DNA of 64,000 bases from Platycnemis pennipes (Eukaryota; Arthropoda; Insecta; Odonata; Platycnemididae), in contig OW121846.1 in the NCBI GenBank assembly GCA_933228895.1, positions 49,618,107 to 49,682,106 on the forward strand. The letters are read 5' to 3'. The translations under genes and the position numbers were made by a program. Positions 34,651 to 46,149 of this stretch are shown here, one piece after another (positions within the stretch are counted from its first letter, which is position 1; the number at the start of each line of letters is the position of its first letter). The notes beneath the pieces are model-generated. The model saw only the letters and a program-made list of their open reading frames with translations. It searched no databases and had not been told where the DNA came from.

Positions 34651-36039
34651 AAACCATTTAAAATAAATGTACACTAACTCCAACACAGGGCTATAGAAAC
34701 ACTGATCCAGAATGCTCTAATTACTTGTAACTGTAAGGTAAAATACGATTAATTTAATGAAACATGGTAGGTACGCATCCAGAAGATATGTGTACGTGAA
34801 TTTTTAGTACTTAAAATGTGATGAAATATTTTTTGAAGTAGGACATTGATCAATTTGCAACCCACCTTATGTATGAAATAATAATGATAAAACGTTGGTT
34901 TAAAAAAGAGGTTAAAAAATCAATATTGGCTTTTGTTCTATATCAAAACCTACAGTGCCTCTACTTATGTCCTTCAGAAAATTCGCTGTAATCCATGAGT
35001 GGTCCAAATTGTGCGTAGAAAAATATAAATTTTTAAGCTTTGTCTAACTACCTCTATACTTTTAAAGATATCCGTACGATAGTCTTCCATGCTTCAAGTC
35101 ATATCATGGCAGCAACCAATGAGGAACTGAGGAAGTAAATATTTTCCCTGCATAACGCAATGACATAAGGAATCTTTTTTTCCCTAAACTGATGCAGCAC
35201 TTGTACATTAGTAACTACAATTATGTAAGAAATTCGTGCTATTTTAAATCTTAAGCGTATTTCGCTCTCAATTGAGGGGAATATAGGAAGCCCGGGAGTT
35301 TCAAGATTCAAATCTAGATAATGGGCTTCAAAATAATAACTTCCGGATGTTGTAAGTATTTCAGTAAGCGATGGCAAAGCGAAATGAAAGGTCAAGGATC
35401 CAAGCCTCGCTTCAGGCATATCATGCTTGCGTTGCGTTGCTTAGAAATTAAGGAATTAGATTTAGGAAATTCGATTTCACAACATTCACTGTCTCACTAT
35501 ACCATAAAAAAATAATACTACTATTATTACTATTACTAATCCCTAAGTATCTTTTTAAAAAAATAACTAGATAATCTCGCTGGTCATGTTTTTTAAAAGT
35601 ATATTATTCAACGAGTTATAATCATAAAAACAAAAAGTTATTGAGGCATTCAATAAATTTTCCTATGCAATGAAAAAAATAAAGCTGTGGGTTTAATTCC
35701 AAAAACATCACCTCAGAGTAACGGTGGAGAAATTTCATTATTTTCATGTTCCCTTAATTTTTGGGAATTAACGTCGCACCATGTAAAATAAAATTAATAG
35801 TAGTATATTCTTAAATTCCTTAATTAATTCAAATAAATTATGTCCGAAGGTCAAATTTAATAACATTTAAACGAATGAGAAAGTTTAACAATAGTAATAA
35901 CCAAATTATTTTATTATTCCCATAAGACATGCAGGATTAGTTTATCTGGTCGTCGACAGGAACGGCGTCACTAGCTAACCGCATTCGACAACTATTTCCC
36001 TAGACACATCATAGACCTACGGCTTAAATTTCCCGCAGT
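34651..36039. other. 1.4 kb of AT-rich DNA, nothing recognised
   Basis: A 106-codon minus frame at 35099-35419 has no motif. No repeats noticed. Confidence 0.4.
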
Positions 36040-36480
36040 GATATTATCCTACAGCGAGAACCGGAGTGGCTACATTCACGGCCATCAAACCACGGCCCCA
36101 CACAGATTTACGTTGCCATGGTAACGCTTTTGCACAGTTGGGACAGCGATAAGTATCATTCACGGGATGCTCGGGGCCCCTTTCCGACTCACGGGGCGGG
36201 CATATCGTGCCTGCCTTATCTTCAGGAGGGGCGGGAGGTACTGAACGGGCTAATGGCCACTGACTCACTTTGTTTGAGGGCTATTTGAATTCCAATAGCC
36301 GTCGCAGGGGAGGCTGCGGATCCAGACCAGGTTTTATTTCGTCGTAAACGAGCCCTGCCAAGTTGCAGCTCTCTCTGGAATAGGAAAAAAAGGGAAAAAG
36401 AAGTGTGGAAGAAAAGGAATCCATATGATTCCCACCGCATTCCGTTAAGTTTTTCGCGCGGAATAAATTTTTATTGGAAG
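36040..36480. promoter_or_regulatory. GC-rich block with RFX X-box
   Basis: The block is GC- and CpG-richer than its surroundings and holds one perfect X-box. Frames of 67-74 codons on the minus strand (including a CPNC Cys pair) have no convincing domain. A promoter or enhancer is the simplest reading. No coding exon was found beside it. Confidence 0.35.
36112..36125. promoter_or_regulatory. X-box, RFX-family binding site
   Basis: GTTGCCATGGTAAC matches the RFX consensus RYYNYYATRRNRAC at every position and is symmetrical apart from one base pair. In animals such sites near transcription starts typically drive ciliary genes. No ciliary exon was recognised nearby. Confidence 0.55.
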
Positions 36481-37035
36481 GCAAAGCTGGACGATCATCG
36501 GCATTTCAAGAAGGAAATATTTATGCGCACTTCAATTCTCGAAAAGTAACGAAAATTATGCTGCCGAATTTTCACACCATGCAATTAATTTTCCACGATT
36601 AAAAAAACGTCTCAGCATCATTTAAATTGCAAATGATGCTCACATATACGAAAGTGTGTAATTTTAGCTCAAAATTATTTTTAAACACATATTTACATGT
36701 GGCAATTACTTGCAAGAAATTGGCAAATTAAAAGTTATAAAGGGTATTACGAATTTTTGGTGACCCACGCATGGGTCACATTTCTCCATTCTTCTAAAAA
36801 TGGACGAGAAATTCTAGAAATTATCATTTTTAATTATAAATGCAACCTTAATGACACAGTTTAATTTCATTTGGTTTCGTTTGCTTCAACATCCAAGGTT
36901 ATATGACATTATTTCAGTCCCGCTTCATGTTATGAGTAACACCATTTCAAAGCGGGAATTATACCAGAAATTCCTGGTTCACTAGCCGAAAACCTTACTT
37001 GCCAGGTCACCGCATAGGCACATCATTGTAAATAT
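36481..37035. other. AT-rich stretch with a short palindrome
   Basis: An 8-bp-arm palindrome GTGACCCACGCATGGGTCAC lies near 36760-36779. Nothing else recognised. Confidence 0.4.
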
Positions 37036-37104
37036 TATTGTTTGTAGGTGGCTGTTGTTATTGTTTGCAGGTGGCTGCTATTATTGTTTGGAGGTGGCGA
37101 CTGA
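37036..37104 (+). repeat. Three tandem 23-bp units
   Basis: TATTGTTTGNAGGTGGC starts at 37036, 37059 and 37082 with spacing of exactly 23 bp; the rest of each unit varies (TGTTGT, TGCTAT, GACTGA). Confidence 0.8.
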
Positions 37105-37139
37105 CTTCGAGAAAAACTGATTCCATTGAAGATGGGTAG

Positions 37140-37300
37140 GTTTTAAGGAGAATGTGTCATCATTATTGATAATGGCCGATGGCTGGAGAGAAACCAGGTA
37201 TTAGGCTAGCTTACTCTTAAAAAAAGGTGCTTCACTGTTTGGACTCACTGTATTACGTCCCATCCGGTGGACGGAGCGTCCTACATGAGGTGTCATCCGA
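37140..37300 (-). mobile_element. tRNA-derived SINE, partial copy
   Basis: Only the central and distal part of the family is present in minus orientation: ccgtccaccggatgggacg, the actcttaa-type junction and ctggtttctctccagcc. The tRNA-like head is missing. Confidence 0.55.
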
Positions 37301-38100
37301 ATAAACGGACTACAAGATGGATAACTCCCAAAAATTTTGCTGATGAAGTCAGTACGTCCTTCTTTTTGAGTGACCTCTTGTCTCTCCGTCTGCCTCCGGG
37401 ATCTAACGGAATTTCGTAACCTTGAACATCGCAAAACAAAGAATAAAGTTATGCAGTTTTTAAGAAACTGACGGTGCCGTTTTTGATTTCATGTTGTTCC
37501 GAAACAGTGGCCTTAAGAATACAAATAAAATTCTTTATCTTGCAGGCTTTATTTATTTTAATGTGTTCAACTATAAATAATGACCTAATGAAATGGAGAC
37601 CCGCATAGAAGAAATATCAAGAAAGATTCTAAATTCAGTTATGGATGGCGCTTTTGTTTTAACACTAGGACGCCCGGACTTCTCGACATCATTCAACGCC
37701 CAAATGGGGTCATTTTGACCCCCGGTAATTAATAAGTTAATTTTTCACAAAGCATTTATATGTTTACATTTTTAGTGTATTTTCATTAAATAATGCCCTA
37801 ATTCTTCACATTTATTGATTTTATCAGTTCATTACAGCAATGTTTTTCTCAATATAACTATTTATTGAAATATCAACTTTGAGAGTTGGAATCATTTTCT
37901 CGTTTTTCTTCAATTTCATTTTTTCTTGCCTAAAATGATGACGCTCAGTAAAAAACAAATGTCACCTACTTTACTTAAACGTATTTATTTGTTGTTTTTG
38001 CAATGTGCACTGTTTTATGATGAATGGTTTGTCCTTCCAAAATTAAAAATACCATCTGAAAAAATGTAAAAAAATTGAGTAGCCTAATGAAATTAGTTTT

Positions 38101-39440
38101 CATCATCGTCAGTATTTCAATCCTATGATTGGTTTACTGCAGCCCTCCATTACGCCCTATTTAGTGTTAATTGCCTAACGCCCTCGTATGTTTTCTCTTT
38201 CACGTCCTGCTTTATTTGCTCTAGATACTTGCCCCTTGGTCTTCCTTGTGGGACCTTCCCCCCGATCTTCCCCTATATTATATTTCTAACTAATTCATTG
38301 TGCCTCAAGGTATGTCCATATTCATCTGCTCTTCTGCACACCTCTTCATTCCTCACTATATCAGTCAATTTAATCTTCAACATTCTCCTCGAGCACCATG
38401 TTTCGAAGGCTTCAATTCTTCGCTGGCTTGCTTTCCCGATTTTCCATGTCTCTGATCCATAGAATACCACGCTCCATACGATAAAGTGCTTCCTTGTTTG
38501 CAGCCGTAGGTTCTTTGAGCACAGTAGCTGTCTCTTCTACATAAACGCCTCTTTATCTTGTGCTATTCTGCGCTTGATCTCCGTTGAGCTTTTTCCACCC
38601 CAAGTGATAGTGCTACCGAGGCACGTGAAGTACTTCACTTGTTCCAAAGTCACTCCTCCAATTGTGGTATTTTCCCTTGATTCTCTCTTCCGCACACTAG
38701 GGTTTTAGTTTCCTAATAGTATTGCTCTTATTATATTATTGAAGTACTTAGTACATAGTCGTCAGGGATGCTTGCAAGTTCCCTCGACTTTCTGCTACAA
38801 CTGCGATGTCATCAGCAAACCAGAGCATGTTTATTTTTTCGTCATTCACCTTGTTGCCCTTGATACCAATTTCCTCTGCGTCTCTTATTGCTTCTCCCAG
38901 GTATAATTATATTGAATAACACAGGGGAGAGGTTTGAATCATTCTCTGACTCCTTCATTTATTTTGGCTTCTATCTTCCTTCCGTCTTTTATTTGCATTG
39001 TGGTGACCTGGTTCTTGTAGAGCCAGTAGATTTTTCTTCTATACTTGTAATCCATTCCAATGGCTTTCAGTATCTTGAAGATCTTGTTCTATTCCACGTT
39101 GTCAAAGGCCTATTCGAAGTCCACGAATGCAACATACAACAGCTTGTTTACGTGTATCATTTTCTCAGCCTCCTTCAGCTGAGTATTGCCTCCCTAGCTC
39201 CTTGATTTTTCCTGAAATCGAATTGATTTTCAGGAAGATTCCCTTCGATATTTCCTTCCATTCTTCTGCTAATAATTATAGTAAGTATGAGTGTAACACC
39301 AGGCTAAAGGTTCTGTGTTCTTCGCATTTCCTGCTAATTTCACTCTTCTGGAAATTCTCTGGTGGCCTTCCACTGTCATAGCTATCTCTGATTATTCCAA
39401 GGAGGGTATCTTTTGTTTTGACCCCGAGTGCCTTGAAAAT
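38101..39440 (-). mobile_element. RTE-type LINE fragment (RT domain to 3' end)
   Basis: On the minus strand the fragment carries reverse transcriptase box C, MLWFADDIAVVAES (around 38840-38800), then the C-terminal block YGSETWKIGKASQRRIEAF and WCSRRMLKIKLTDIVRNEEV (38460-38330) and GHTLRHNELV. The 3' end shows the family terminus (attggtttactgcagccctcc on plus) and a short cat-repeat at 38101. Several stops and frameshifts break the ORF, for example between the FADD box and the YGSETW block. The endonuclease is missing. It lies inside the TTAA element, so it arrived later. Confidence 0.75.
38273..38470 (-). pseudogene. RTE-type LINE ORF, C-terminal fragment
   Basis: This 65-residue piece of the broken ORF contains the conserved YGSETW motif followed by RRIEAFETWCSRRML and the DIVRNEEV segment, the most recognisable coding remnant of the fragment. 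It is not an independent gene. Confidence 0.7.
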
Positions 39441-39837
39441 AGTGAATGAATATTATATCAAATATTGAGCTTACTTTTAGATCCACCATTCCTAGTGTCT
39501 CTACTGAGTTCATCAAATGGGTACTTATCGTCACATTCTGAGGATTCTGTTTATTCTTCACAAGTTTCATATGTCAGCTTGCCGTCGGATTTGTCAAATG
39601 AACACTCTCCACCATTGACTCATCTTATTGAATCTTATGCAGCTCATGCAAGAATGTCAGCAGAACATTATGCTGGTGTTTGAGAAATTTTTGATCACAG
39701 CTATCTTCAAAATACCGATCACACCGCAAATTCATTCCGCGAAGTCACGAACAATGGACAACAAATACATAAACTTCACTTGCTGTCACTGTGAGAACGA
39801 GTTCAAAGTTTGAGGCTTTACTTTGTGGAATCACTCG

Positions 39838-39999
39838 ATTGGAAAAGAAAAATCACTTTTTACATTCCAGACAAAGGTTTTATTGGTTTCTACAATATAT
39901 GTCATTATCGATTTTGATAATGACATATATTGTCTAAACTATGGTAGAAATCAATAAAACCTTTGTGTGGAATGTGCAAAGTGGTTTTTCTTTTCCAAT
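39838..39999. repeat. Foldback element inside the piggyBac-like element
   Basis: The outer arms start ATTGGAAAAGAAAAATCAC and end with the near complement at 39999; the centre AATATATGTCATTATC and its exact complement flank GATTTT. The right arm has about 12 extra bases (gtctaaactatg in plus) between these parts. Arms total about 70 bp. No clear target duplication. Confidence 0.75.
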
Positions 40000-40580
40000 G
40001 TAAGAACGAGTTTTATTCTCCACTCGTCATCCGAAGAGAAATAATTAGATTTGGAGTCAATTAAGTTGATAAATTCGTGCGAAACGGGTAAACAAAATTG
40101 CATTCTCCTCACACCACAGAGATTGACGATGTATGATGATATCAGCTAAGTAATTACTAAATATTCCACATGTAAGCAAAAAGAAAAGTGAGGACGTGAT
40201 GGGGAAAGGGAATAAAACTTTTTTGGAAACTGATACGAACTTGGAAGATAAATAACCGAATGAAAAAGATAAGACGAGAGAGCAGTGAACACATATGCAT
40301 CAGAATTATACAAAAATGCAAATAAAAAAAGACCTTTAGCAGAGATAAAGCGCGCAAATGAACCCTTGGGTCAAAATGACCCCACTTGGGCGTTCAAGGT
40401 AAAATATAATTTAACTCCTCAATGGATTATTTTAGGAAGGTAAAAATTTATCCAAGTGAACACCTAATAAAAATATTAAAAGTCACGAGAAGAAATTCTG
40501 TTCTCTTAAAAAATGAGATCAAAAAATAAATTTAAAACACGATGGGGTCAAAATGACCCCTGTGGGCGTTCTAGTGTTAA

Positions 40581-41049
40581 ACAGCGACAGTTAAAAATAT
40601 GCTATAAGTTTGTTTAAAGTCTTTATTGACGAACAACGTGAATGTTGAAGATAAGCTCATGTACTTTCTGTGGAGAAAATGAGGAATATAAACAGTTATA
40701 TAGTGATTGTTCCGAAAATTTTAATTTTTTATCGCTGGGTCATTTCCAAACATTTTGATGAATTAGTACTTTATCTTTTTAATTTAGGCTTGCTATTCTG
40801 TTCAAAATGCCCTGTCGTTGCTGACAGGGGTTTTACTAGTTGCAAATAGTTTCACACTATTTCTGCAGTGGTTTTGATATTCGTTTAACTTTAAAGCTGG
40901 AAATAGGGAGTCAATGTCAATGATATTTCAAAACATACATATACCCTTCAGTATTTTACATTTGTATTGTTTTTTTCAATATTATCACGGTTCTGATTTC
41001 ATTCACTCCGTATTTTCTGAATTCCTGCGATAAATTTCACTATGCCTTA
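40581..41049. other. AT-rich stretch, nothing recognised
   Basis: Nothing recognised. Confidence 0.4.
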
Positions 41050-41400
41050 GACGATAAGTGGAGAGACACCCGACATTGTAGTTAGCCTGCTCTTAAGGCC
41101 TGGTTACACGATACATTAACCCGTACGAGTTAATGTGTAAATTCATGAACGCGAGAATTAACGCGAAAATGCACCGTGTAACCACACCAAAATGTACAAG
41201 TGAATGAATGCGTGAACAGAAAATAGAACCTGTTCTATTTGGTTCATGCATTCGCACAAGTTGAGGAGAAACCATTTACGCAAATGTACATGAACCCTTA
41301 CGTGTTAATGTATCGTGTAACCAGGCCTTTAGCGAAATACAACTAGGGATCCACGGTATAACGTTTCATCGGCCGGACGGAGTAAATAACTTAAATTACT
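41050..41400 (-). mobile_element. tRNA-derived SINE copy split by a MITE
   Basis: The two halves 41050-41095 (gtggagagacacccgacat, then agcctgctctta) and 41332-41400 (gcgaaatacaactagggatc, cacggtataacgtttcatcg) are consecutive parts of the SINE body in minus orientation. The junction falls exactly in the ctcttaacgaaa segment of other copies. The head is missing. Confidence 0.7.
41096..41328. mobile_element. PIF/Harbinger-like MITE nested in a SINE
   Basis: Perfect terminal inverted repeats start AGGCCTGGTTACACGATACA (extending to CATTAAC, 25 bp) and a TTA duplication lies at 41093-41095 and 41329-41331. The 233-bp element encodes nothing. Its centre contains GAAAATAGAACCTGTTCTAT, shared with the MITE at 22349-22580, which is also almost equal in length. 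The undamaged ends and duplication make it the youngest-looking DNA element here. Confidence 0.9.
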
Positions 41401-41859
41401 CTACAATCATCCAACATGTGGAAACCACTGTATGTGTGATGGAAATGAATATATTTCTCACTACCTGAACAACAACCTAGGATTTCAGGATAAGAAAATA
41501 TAAGAAAATATTACTTTAGCCTCCATACCAACCAGAGCCTCCGAGGGTGATCAATGCAGGATAATAAAAAGAGCTAATATCTCTCATTCCAATTCCTTCG
41601 ATTTTCCGATTCGCATAATTTACACAGGATATATGCTTTGTTGTGAACACTTATAACTTGCAACACTACAAAAATTCCTAGAGAAAATCATATAATCATC
41701 GCACTCTTTTCACTATTTATAATGTGTGAGTTTGCTAGGAATCAGTGATTGATCTATGAGAAGGAAGCTAAAACTTAAGACAATGGATCAGACTAGTAAG
41801 GAATATAGAATACTGGCTTCATATTCTGAAGGATGGAGGGGGATTGTCAGTGAATCGTC
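41401..41859. other. Stretch without recognised features
   Basis: Nothing recognised. Confidence 0.35.
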
Positions 41860-42075
41860 AGCCCTACCACAGTGCTGTGTAGATGGCACTTAATGTGCAG
41901 TACTCTGTCCGTCGGAAAGACGTTAAACCGTGGATCCCTTGACGCATTTCATAATGAGCATTTTAATGCCAACACTGGGCTTCTCTCCGTCCGCTCTCTG
42001 ATGCCTAATGTTTCTAGCTCTTCCAAATACCCAGCTATCCGTAATGACCTATTAAGCCTTTGTTTTCAGTCGCCT
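41860..42075 (+). mobile_element. tRNA-derived SINE, headless copy
   Basis: The body starts near agtactctgtccgtcgg (41900), continues with aagacgttaaaccgtgg, cccttgacgcatttc and ccaacactgggcttctctcc, and ends in the distal region near 42075. The tRNA-like head is absent or decayed. Confidence 0.7.
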
Positions 42076-43782
42076 ACCCAAATAAGAACAACCACGTGGG
42101 TTCCCCAAGGAGCAAATTCCCAGTGACAGGTCTGGACGAATAGAGCGGGCGATGATTCAGAGAGCTATTTTGTGCCATAGTTTGAGCAGCTTCGGTCTAA
42201 CAATCGATCGTAAAACTCAGGTGACCTTATTACCAAACCCATTATCATACACACTTCAAAGGGCAGTTTACTCCTCTTAAGTACCCATTCATCTCAATGC
42301 TAACTAATCTTTCCACTTCTTGAGAAACTCATTAACTTTTATATCGTATGATTGATCAACCATACACATTTGAAGAATGTACTTCTAACGCGTCCGTAAG
42401 CGGCTATATAAATCTTTCCTTCCTTCTCAACAAAATTTGTTCATTTGAATGAGACTATTTATCAGCCATAATATTCCTAACTCATCACATCAATTTGTTG
42501 CATTTACCATCAACTTTAAGAGCAGTATTCTATCAACCATCGGCTCACTGTCTTCTGCCAAATTCTCTGGCATTTATATAGCTCTCAATGATGGCTCTTA
42601 GCTTCCAAACAGAGATCGTTCCGTCATCGTCACCCCAGATGCCACTAATGTCTTTAGAGGTCCAATTGCCTGTGGGTTTAGCATTTTCAATCCTTCTTTC
42701 TTATATCCGATTTTCCTTATATCCGATAATCCTTCTTTCTTCTTTCCGATTCCCTCCCCTCTGAATATACAAAATTTTCATGCGTCCACCGCAATCTATT
42801 CGTTTTCATCCTAAATTCACATTCGTTTAAGTTCCATGTACCTGGTCTAAAATTTATGGATTTCGTATAATTATATTCATCTTACGCCGTCTCTTACTCA
42901 GGACTCGATATCAGCCGAACTGCGCCAAGTTCCATAGTTCTGTTTCTTGTCTCCAGTTCCTAGAGGGAAATCAACAATGAGGTTGATTCTCGTTTCAACA
43001 GCATATTTTACTGTCCTGTGGTCCTTCACCTTGTTTGTCGCCAAATCCTTGACCAGAGATAACTACATGAGTCACCTTTTATCTGGCTAGGTTACTTCGA
43101 CCTATCAGGAACGGTTGACCGTATCAGAAACTACCTGCATTGCTTCCTCCGCTTAAGGGCTATTCCAAAGGTTAGAGAATCATTAAATTTTAGATTAGGT
43201 TTGTATTGAACCTAGCTTATTGAAAACGGTCCATTAGTGATACTATTACAAATTATTTCAGCAACCTGGAGAGACCAACATAATTACTATGTCGGCATTT
43301 ACCAGATTTAACTAATCAACTTTGTACATTTTCTAAACTCATAACTAGCCTTGTTTTGTACGAATCCCAATTTCATTGTTGATATCTTATTCAAACCGGT
43401 GCATAAAAATTAATTTCTTTCCGCTTAATACATGGCTCCTTCTCCCAGAATTCATCCGATGCGAATCTAATTTCACTGTGATGCATATGATAATCCCTAT
43501 CAGTTTTCTCATTAGTCTTTACTCTATTGAGTTCCTTCTTCAGCTCCCGTATGGGCATGAGTTATAATGTTAACATGATACTCCTCGTGATTTCTCATGT
43601 CCTAGCATATGATTCCCAGTGGAACGCGTATTTTCACGCTTAACATAATAAATTTGCTCATCCCCTTACTTTTTACAGGATGCATTTGCTCACTATTATT
43701 CTCACCAACATTCTTAATCAAAATGCGAACATGGTGTCAATTACTCTGGGCTATAAATTTGGGTATTCAACACTACATCGAA
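42076..43782. other. 1.7 kb without recognised genes
   Basis: A short degenerate duplication (cttatatccgattttc and cttatatccgataatcc) occurs near 42700. Composition is pyrimidine-rich on the plus strand. No protein or RNA gene recognised. Confidence 0.4.
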
Positions 43783-44090
43783 AGCAGCGTACCTTTGACG
43801 CTTTCACTACAGCTTCACTACTTACACAACAGTTATTTCAAGCCTGGTAGTCTATGCCACACGCTCTCTTTGGACGGCGAGATATATCACCATTAATTTC
43901 CACGAGCGTCTGGTATTTACATCAATTATAAAGAATTGCTTGACTCTAGAATTCATTAGGGAAAGGTGACCGACAAATAAGGCTTTCCGTTCTACGAGGA
44001 CGGGTAAGTAGCTGCATGTGTGACGGATATAATCGGATTGGATGAAAGGGTGGATAGAAACTCAGCATAGGCATTGTTTTCAACGGAAGG
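43783..44090. repeat. Diverged long repeat, copy 1 (partner at 50665-50990)
   Basis: Shared blocks in the same order are gttatttcaag, ttgactctagaatt, attaggga, gaggacgggt and agtagctgcat, then the beginning of a minus-oriented SINE (ggacagaaac/ggatagaaac). The match spans about 310 bp with many substitutions and small gaps. Confidence 0.6.
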
Positions 44091-44265
44091 TGCCCAATGC
44101 TCCTATTTTTAGCATGCTATTCGATAGACTTATTGATTGCCTCGATGCGATGTTCACATTGCACTCAGGGAAATACCTTTTGGTATCAAGTCATTACCGC
44201 ACACAGGATTCAAACTCGTGACCCTCTGATTGGAATGACGGTTTATAGCCATGCAACTAGCCAAG
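44030..44265 (-). mobile_element. tRNA-derived SINE, diverged copy
   Basis: Minus reading shows a head with decayed boxes (ggctagttgcatggctataa, then cacgagtttgaatcctgtg near 44208-44220) and the end segment gagtttctatccaccc. The middle is poorly kept. It joins the long repeat at 43783-44090. Confidence 0.5.
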
Positions 44266-45264
44266 ACCCGCAATATATGGATATTTCTCGGAATATTCCT
44301 AATTATTTCCTCAATTTTTTTGCCACGATCTAATACAATCCATCCAATGACTAAGACTCATTAACTAATTATATATTAGTTAATAAGTCTCCAAGCTTCG
44401 TACTTTATGCATTGGTTAGCGCTTACTTCCACTGCAACTTTATCCCTGGGCTCACCAAGAATTAAAGTACGAAGCCTTTATAGACTCATTGACTCTGAAT
44501 GGACTTCTATTCATCTAGATTTACGTAACGTCCAGCAAACTAATGCGAAGACAGTGTAGGCAAGATCTGAATTCATTCAAGGCATTCTTTATTGACGAGT
44601 AAACCAGTATAATATTATTGATTGCACAAACCGTATTATGACTACTTTAAACTTGTCTGGTTTCATTAATAATATGGTGTATAAATAATACATATGAATA
44701 ATATATGCGATCCATATGAGGAAGCCATTATTAAGGAACTATAGCGAGTGCAAATGAGATAAGCAAGATTTTTTAAAGGCCTTTAAGATAATTGTATAAG
44801 GGTTACGACTTTAATAGAGAAACTGGGATTGGAATAACTTTCAGAATTCAGGTTAAAATTTAGGCTAAATCTTTTTAACAACATTCGAAGCTTTTTTGTT
44901 TACTGATAACGTCAGATATATATTAGGAACCCCTGCGTATTATGATATTATTAAAATTATAATGTAATTACATAAAATCAGATAAACAAGATTAGAAAGA
45001 TAGATTGTCCTACAGATAGATATAGTGTCATTTTTCCCGCGTACTATTAGGGAATAAAATGGGCAGTATAGTAAAGAGATATGTAGAGAAAAAATTATTG
45101 GAGTATTTCGTAGTGCATGAAGAATTATTTAATAATAATAATCTATGCATGCTAGGAAATGCAGATAAATATATTTTGTGAAAATCATTCTAACCAGAAA
45201 TCACTTCGTTACTATGTATACACTAACCATCTAGTTGCACATGACTCTTACACCTAACTTTTTC
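44266..45264. other. AT-rich stretch with an inverted repeat
   Basis: An inverted repeat built on AAGCTTCGTACTTTA (44392-44406) and its complement near 44464-44478 encloses about 60 bp; the outer agtct/agact parts extend it. A near palindrome ATTAACTAA...TTAGTTAAT lies just left. Nothing else recognised. Confidence 0.45.
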
Positions 45265-45400
45265 CAAGCAGTAGTATCATTGTAGCTTTTAGTTACATAT
45301 CAGTAGTTCATGTTTGGTGATTTTCACCCTCTGCCACACACCCTCGTGGTAGCTCGTGGTGGGTATTACGTAGATGTAGATGCAGATGAATGCTAACTCA
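45265..45400 (+). mobile_element. LINE 3' end (TACATCTACGTAATACCCTG family)
   Basis: Plus orientation: cctctgccacacaccctcgt, then ggtgggtattacgtagatg and a short gtagatgcagatg tail. The hexamer-like (GTAGAT)n end is the family's 3' terminus. Confidence 0.65.
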
Positions 45401-45814
45401 AGCTTGTTCACCAATACAACAGATGTAATACAGATTTGGGCTCCATCTATTATATCCCAAGTTAGGCATGACATTGATCTTTTTACAAATATTTAATGTG
45501 GCATGTTTTTCATCGCGACTGACAGGTTTATTCTCTACCTCAAACAAGGGTCTGACACTGATTCGCATCCTAACTATTGGGACAATTTGGACACGGTATT
45601 AAACCTTTCAAAGCAGCTCGTTACAAACCTAGCAGCTCTCCGACGAACAGTCTATTCTATTGCGAAATCAAAAGCATGCTTCATATGGATTCAGTATGCA
45701 ACCTGCATAATCCAGCGGAGAAACTACCTAGATTAGAAACACAGGTCATTCACCTCCAAGTCATATTTCACAAGTATACTCAGAATAATTCCCAACTGCC
45801 AATTTGCTTTGATG

Positions 45815-46081
45815 CAGTCACGTAGCCAGAAATTTGCTTCTGGTGGTTTGAGGGGTGGGCTATATTTTGCATAACTTGAAAAAAATCAGCCTTGCCCATT
45901 CGGTGCCGACATGTTACAAATCTCTTCCCTTTATTTTCAGTGCTGGGTATTTACCTACTTTTACAGTGCCCATACCTATCTCTTCTCGCTAGTAAAGTTC
46001 ACTGCACAAATCAGGACAACAAAATTATTGGTAAAAATTTTGGGGGGCTGATGCACCACACCCTCCCTGGCTACGTGCCTG
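45815..46081. mobile_element. hAT-like MITE with 8-bp target duplication
   Basis: The ends CAGTCACGTAGCCAG (45815-45829) and CTGGCTACGTGCCTG (46067-46081) are 15-bp inverted repeats with one mismatch. CTTTGATG (45807-45814) and CTTCGATG (46082-46089) form an 8-bp target duplication with one change, the length typical of hAT elements. The 267-bp body has no transposase; frames of 61-90 codons over it are chance. Confidence 0.85.
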
Positions 46082-46149
46082 CTTCGATGCATTATTGTTT
46101 CCCATACGCTATGACTTTGATGAACGGAATATCTATATACATGCATCAA

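Larger units (their letters stand above)
37663..40576. mobile_element. piggyBac-like element, 2.9 kb, with nested insertions
   Basis: TTAA lies outside both ends (37659-37662 and 40577-40580). The ends begin CACTAGGACGCCC and CACTAGAACGCCC, 12 of 13 identical. Subterminal copies of GGGTCATTTTGACCC occur near 37706 and, inverted, near 40375 and 40545, each beside an AACGCCC-type block. These features are those of piggyBac elements. The inside holds an RTE-type LINE fragment (38101-39440) and a foldback (39838-39999). The catalytic transposase core was not found, and a small CCHC-like end TCCHCENEFKV at 39790 is too little to call. It is therefore likely non-autonomous or badly decayed. Confidence 0.75.

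Noticed and set aside
39628..39813. piggyBac transposase C-terminal zinc-binding domain (TCCHCENEFKV)
   Set aside because: Only two closely spaced Cys-His positions; the rest of the Cys pattern and the catalytic core are missing.
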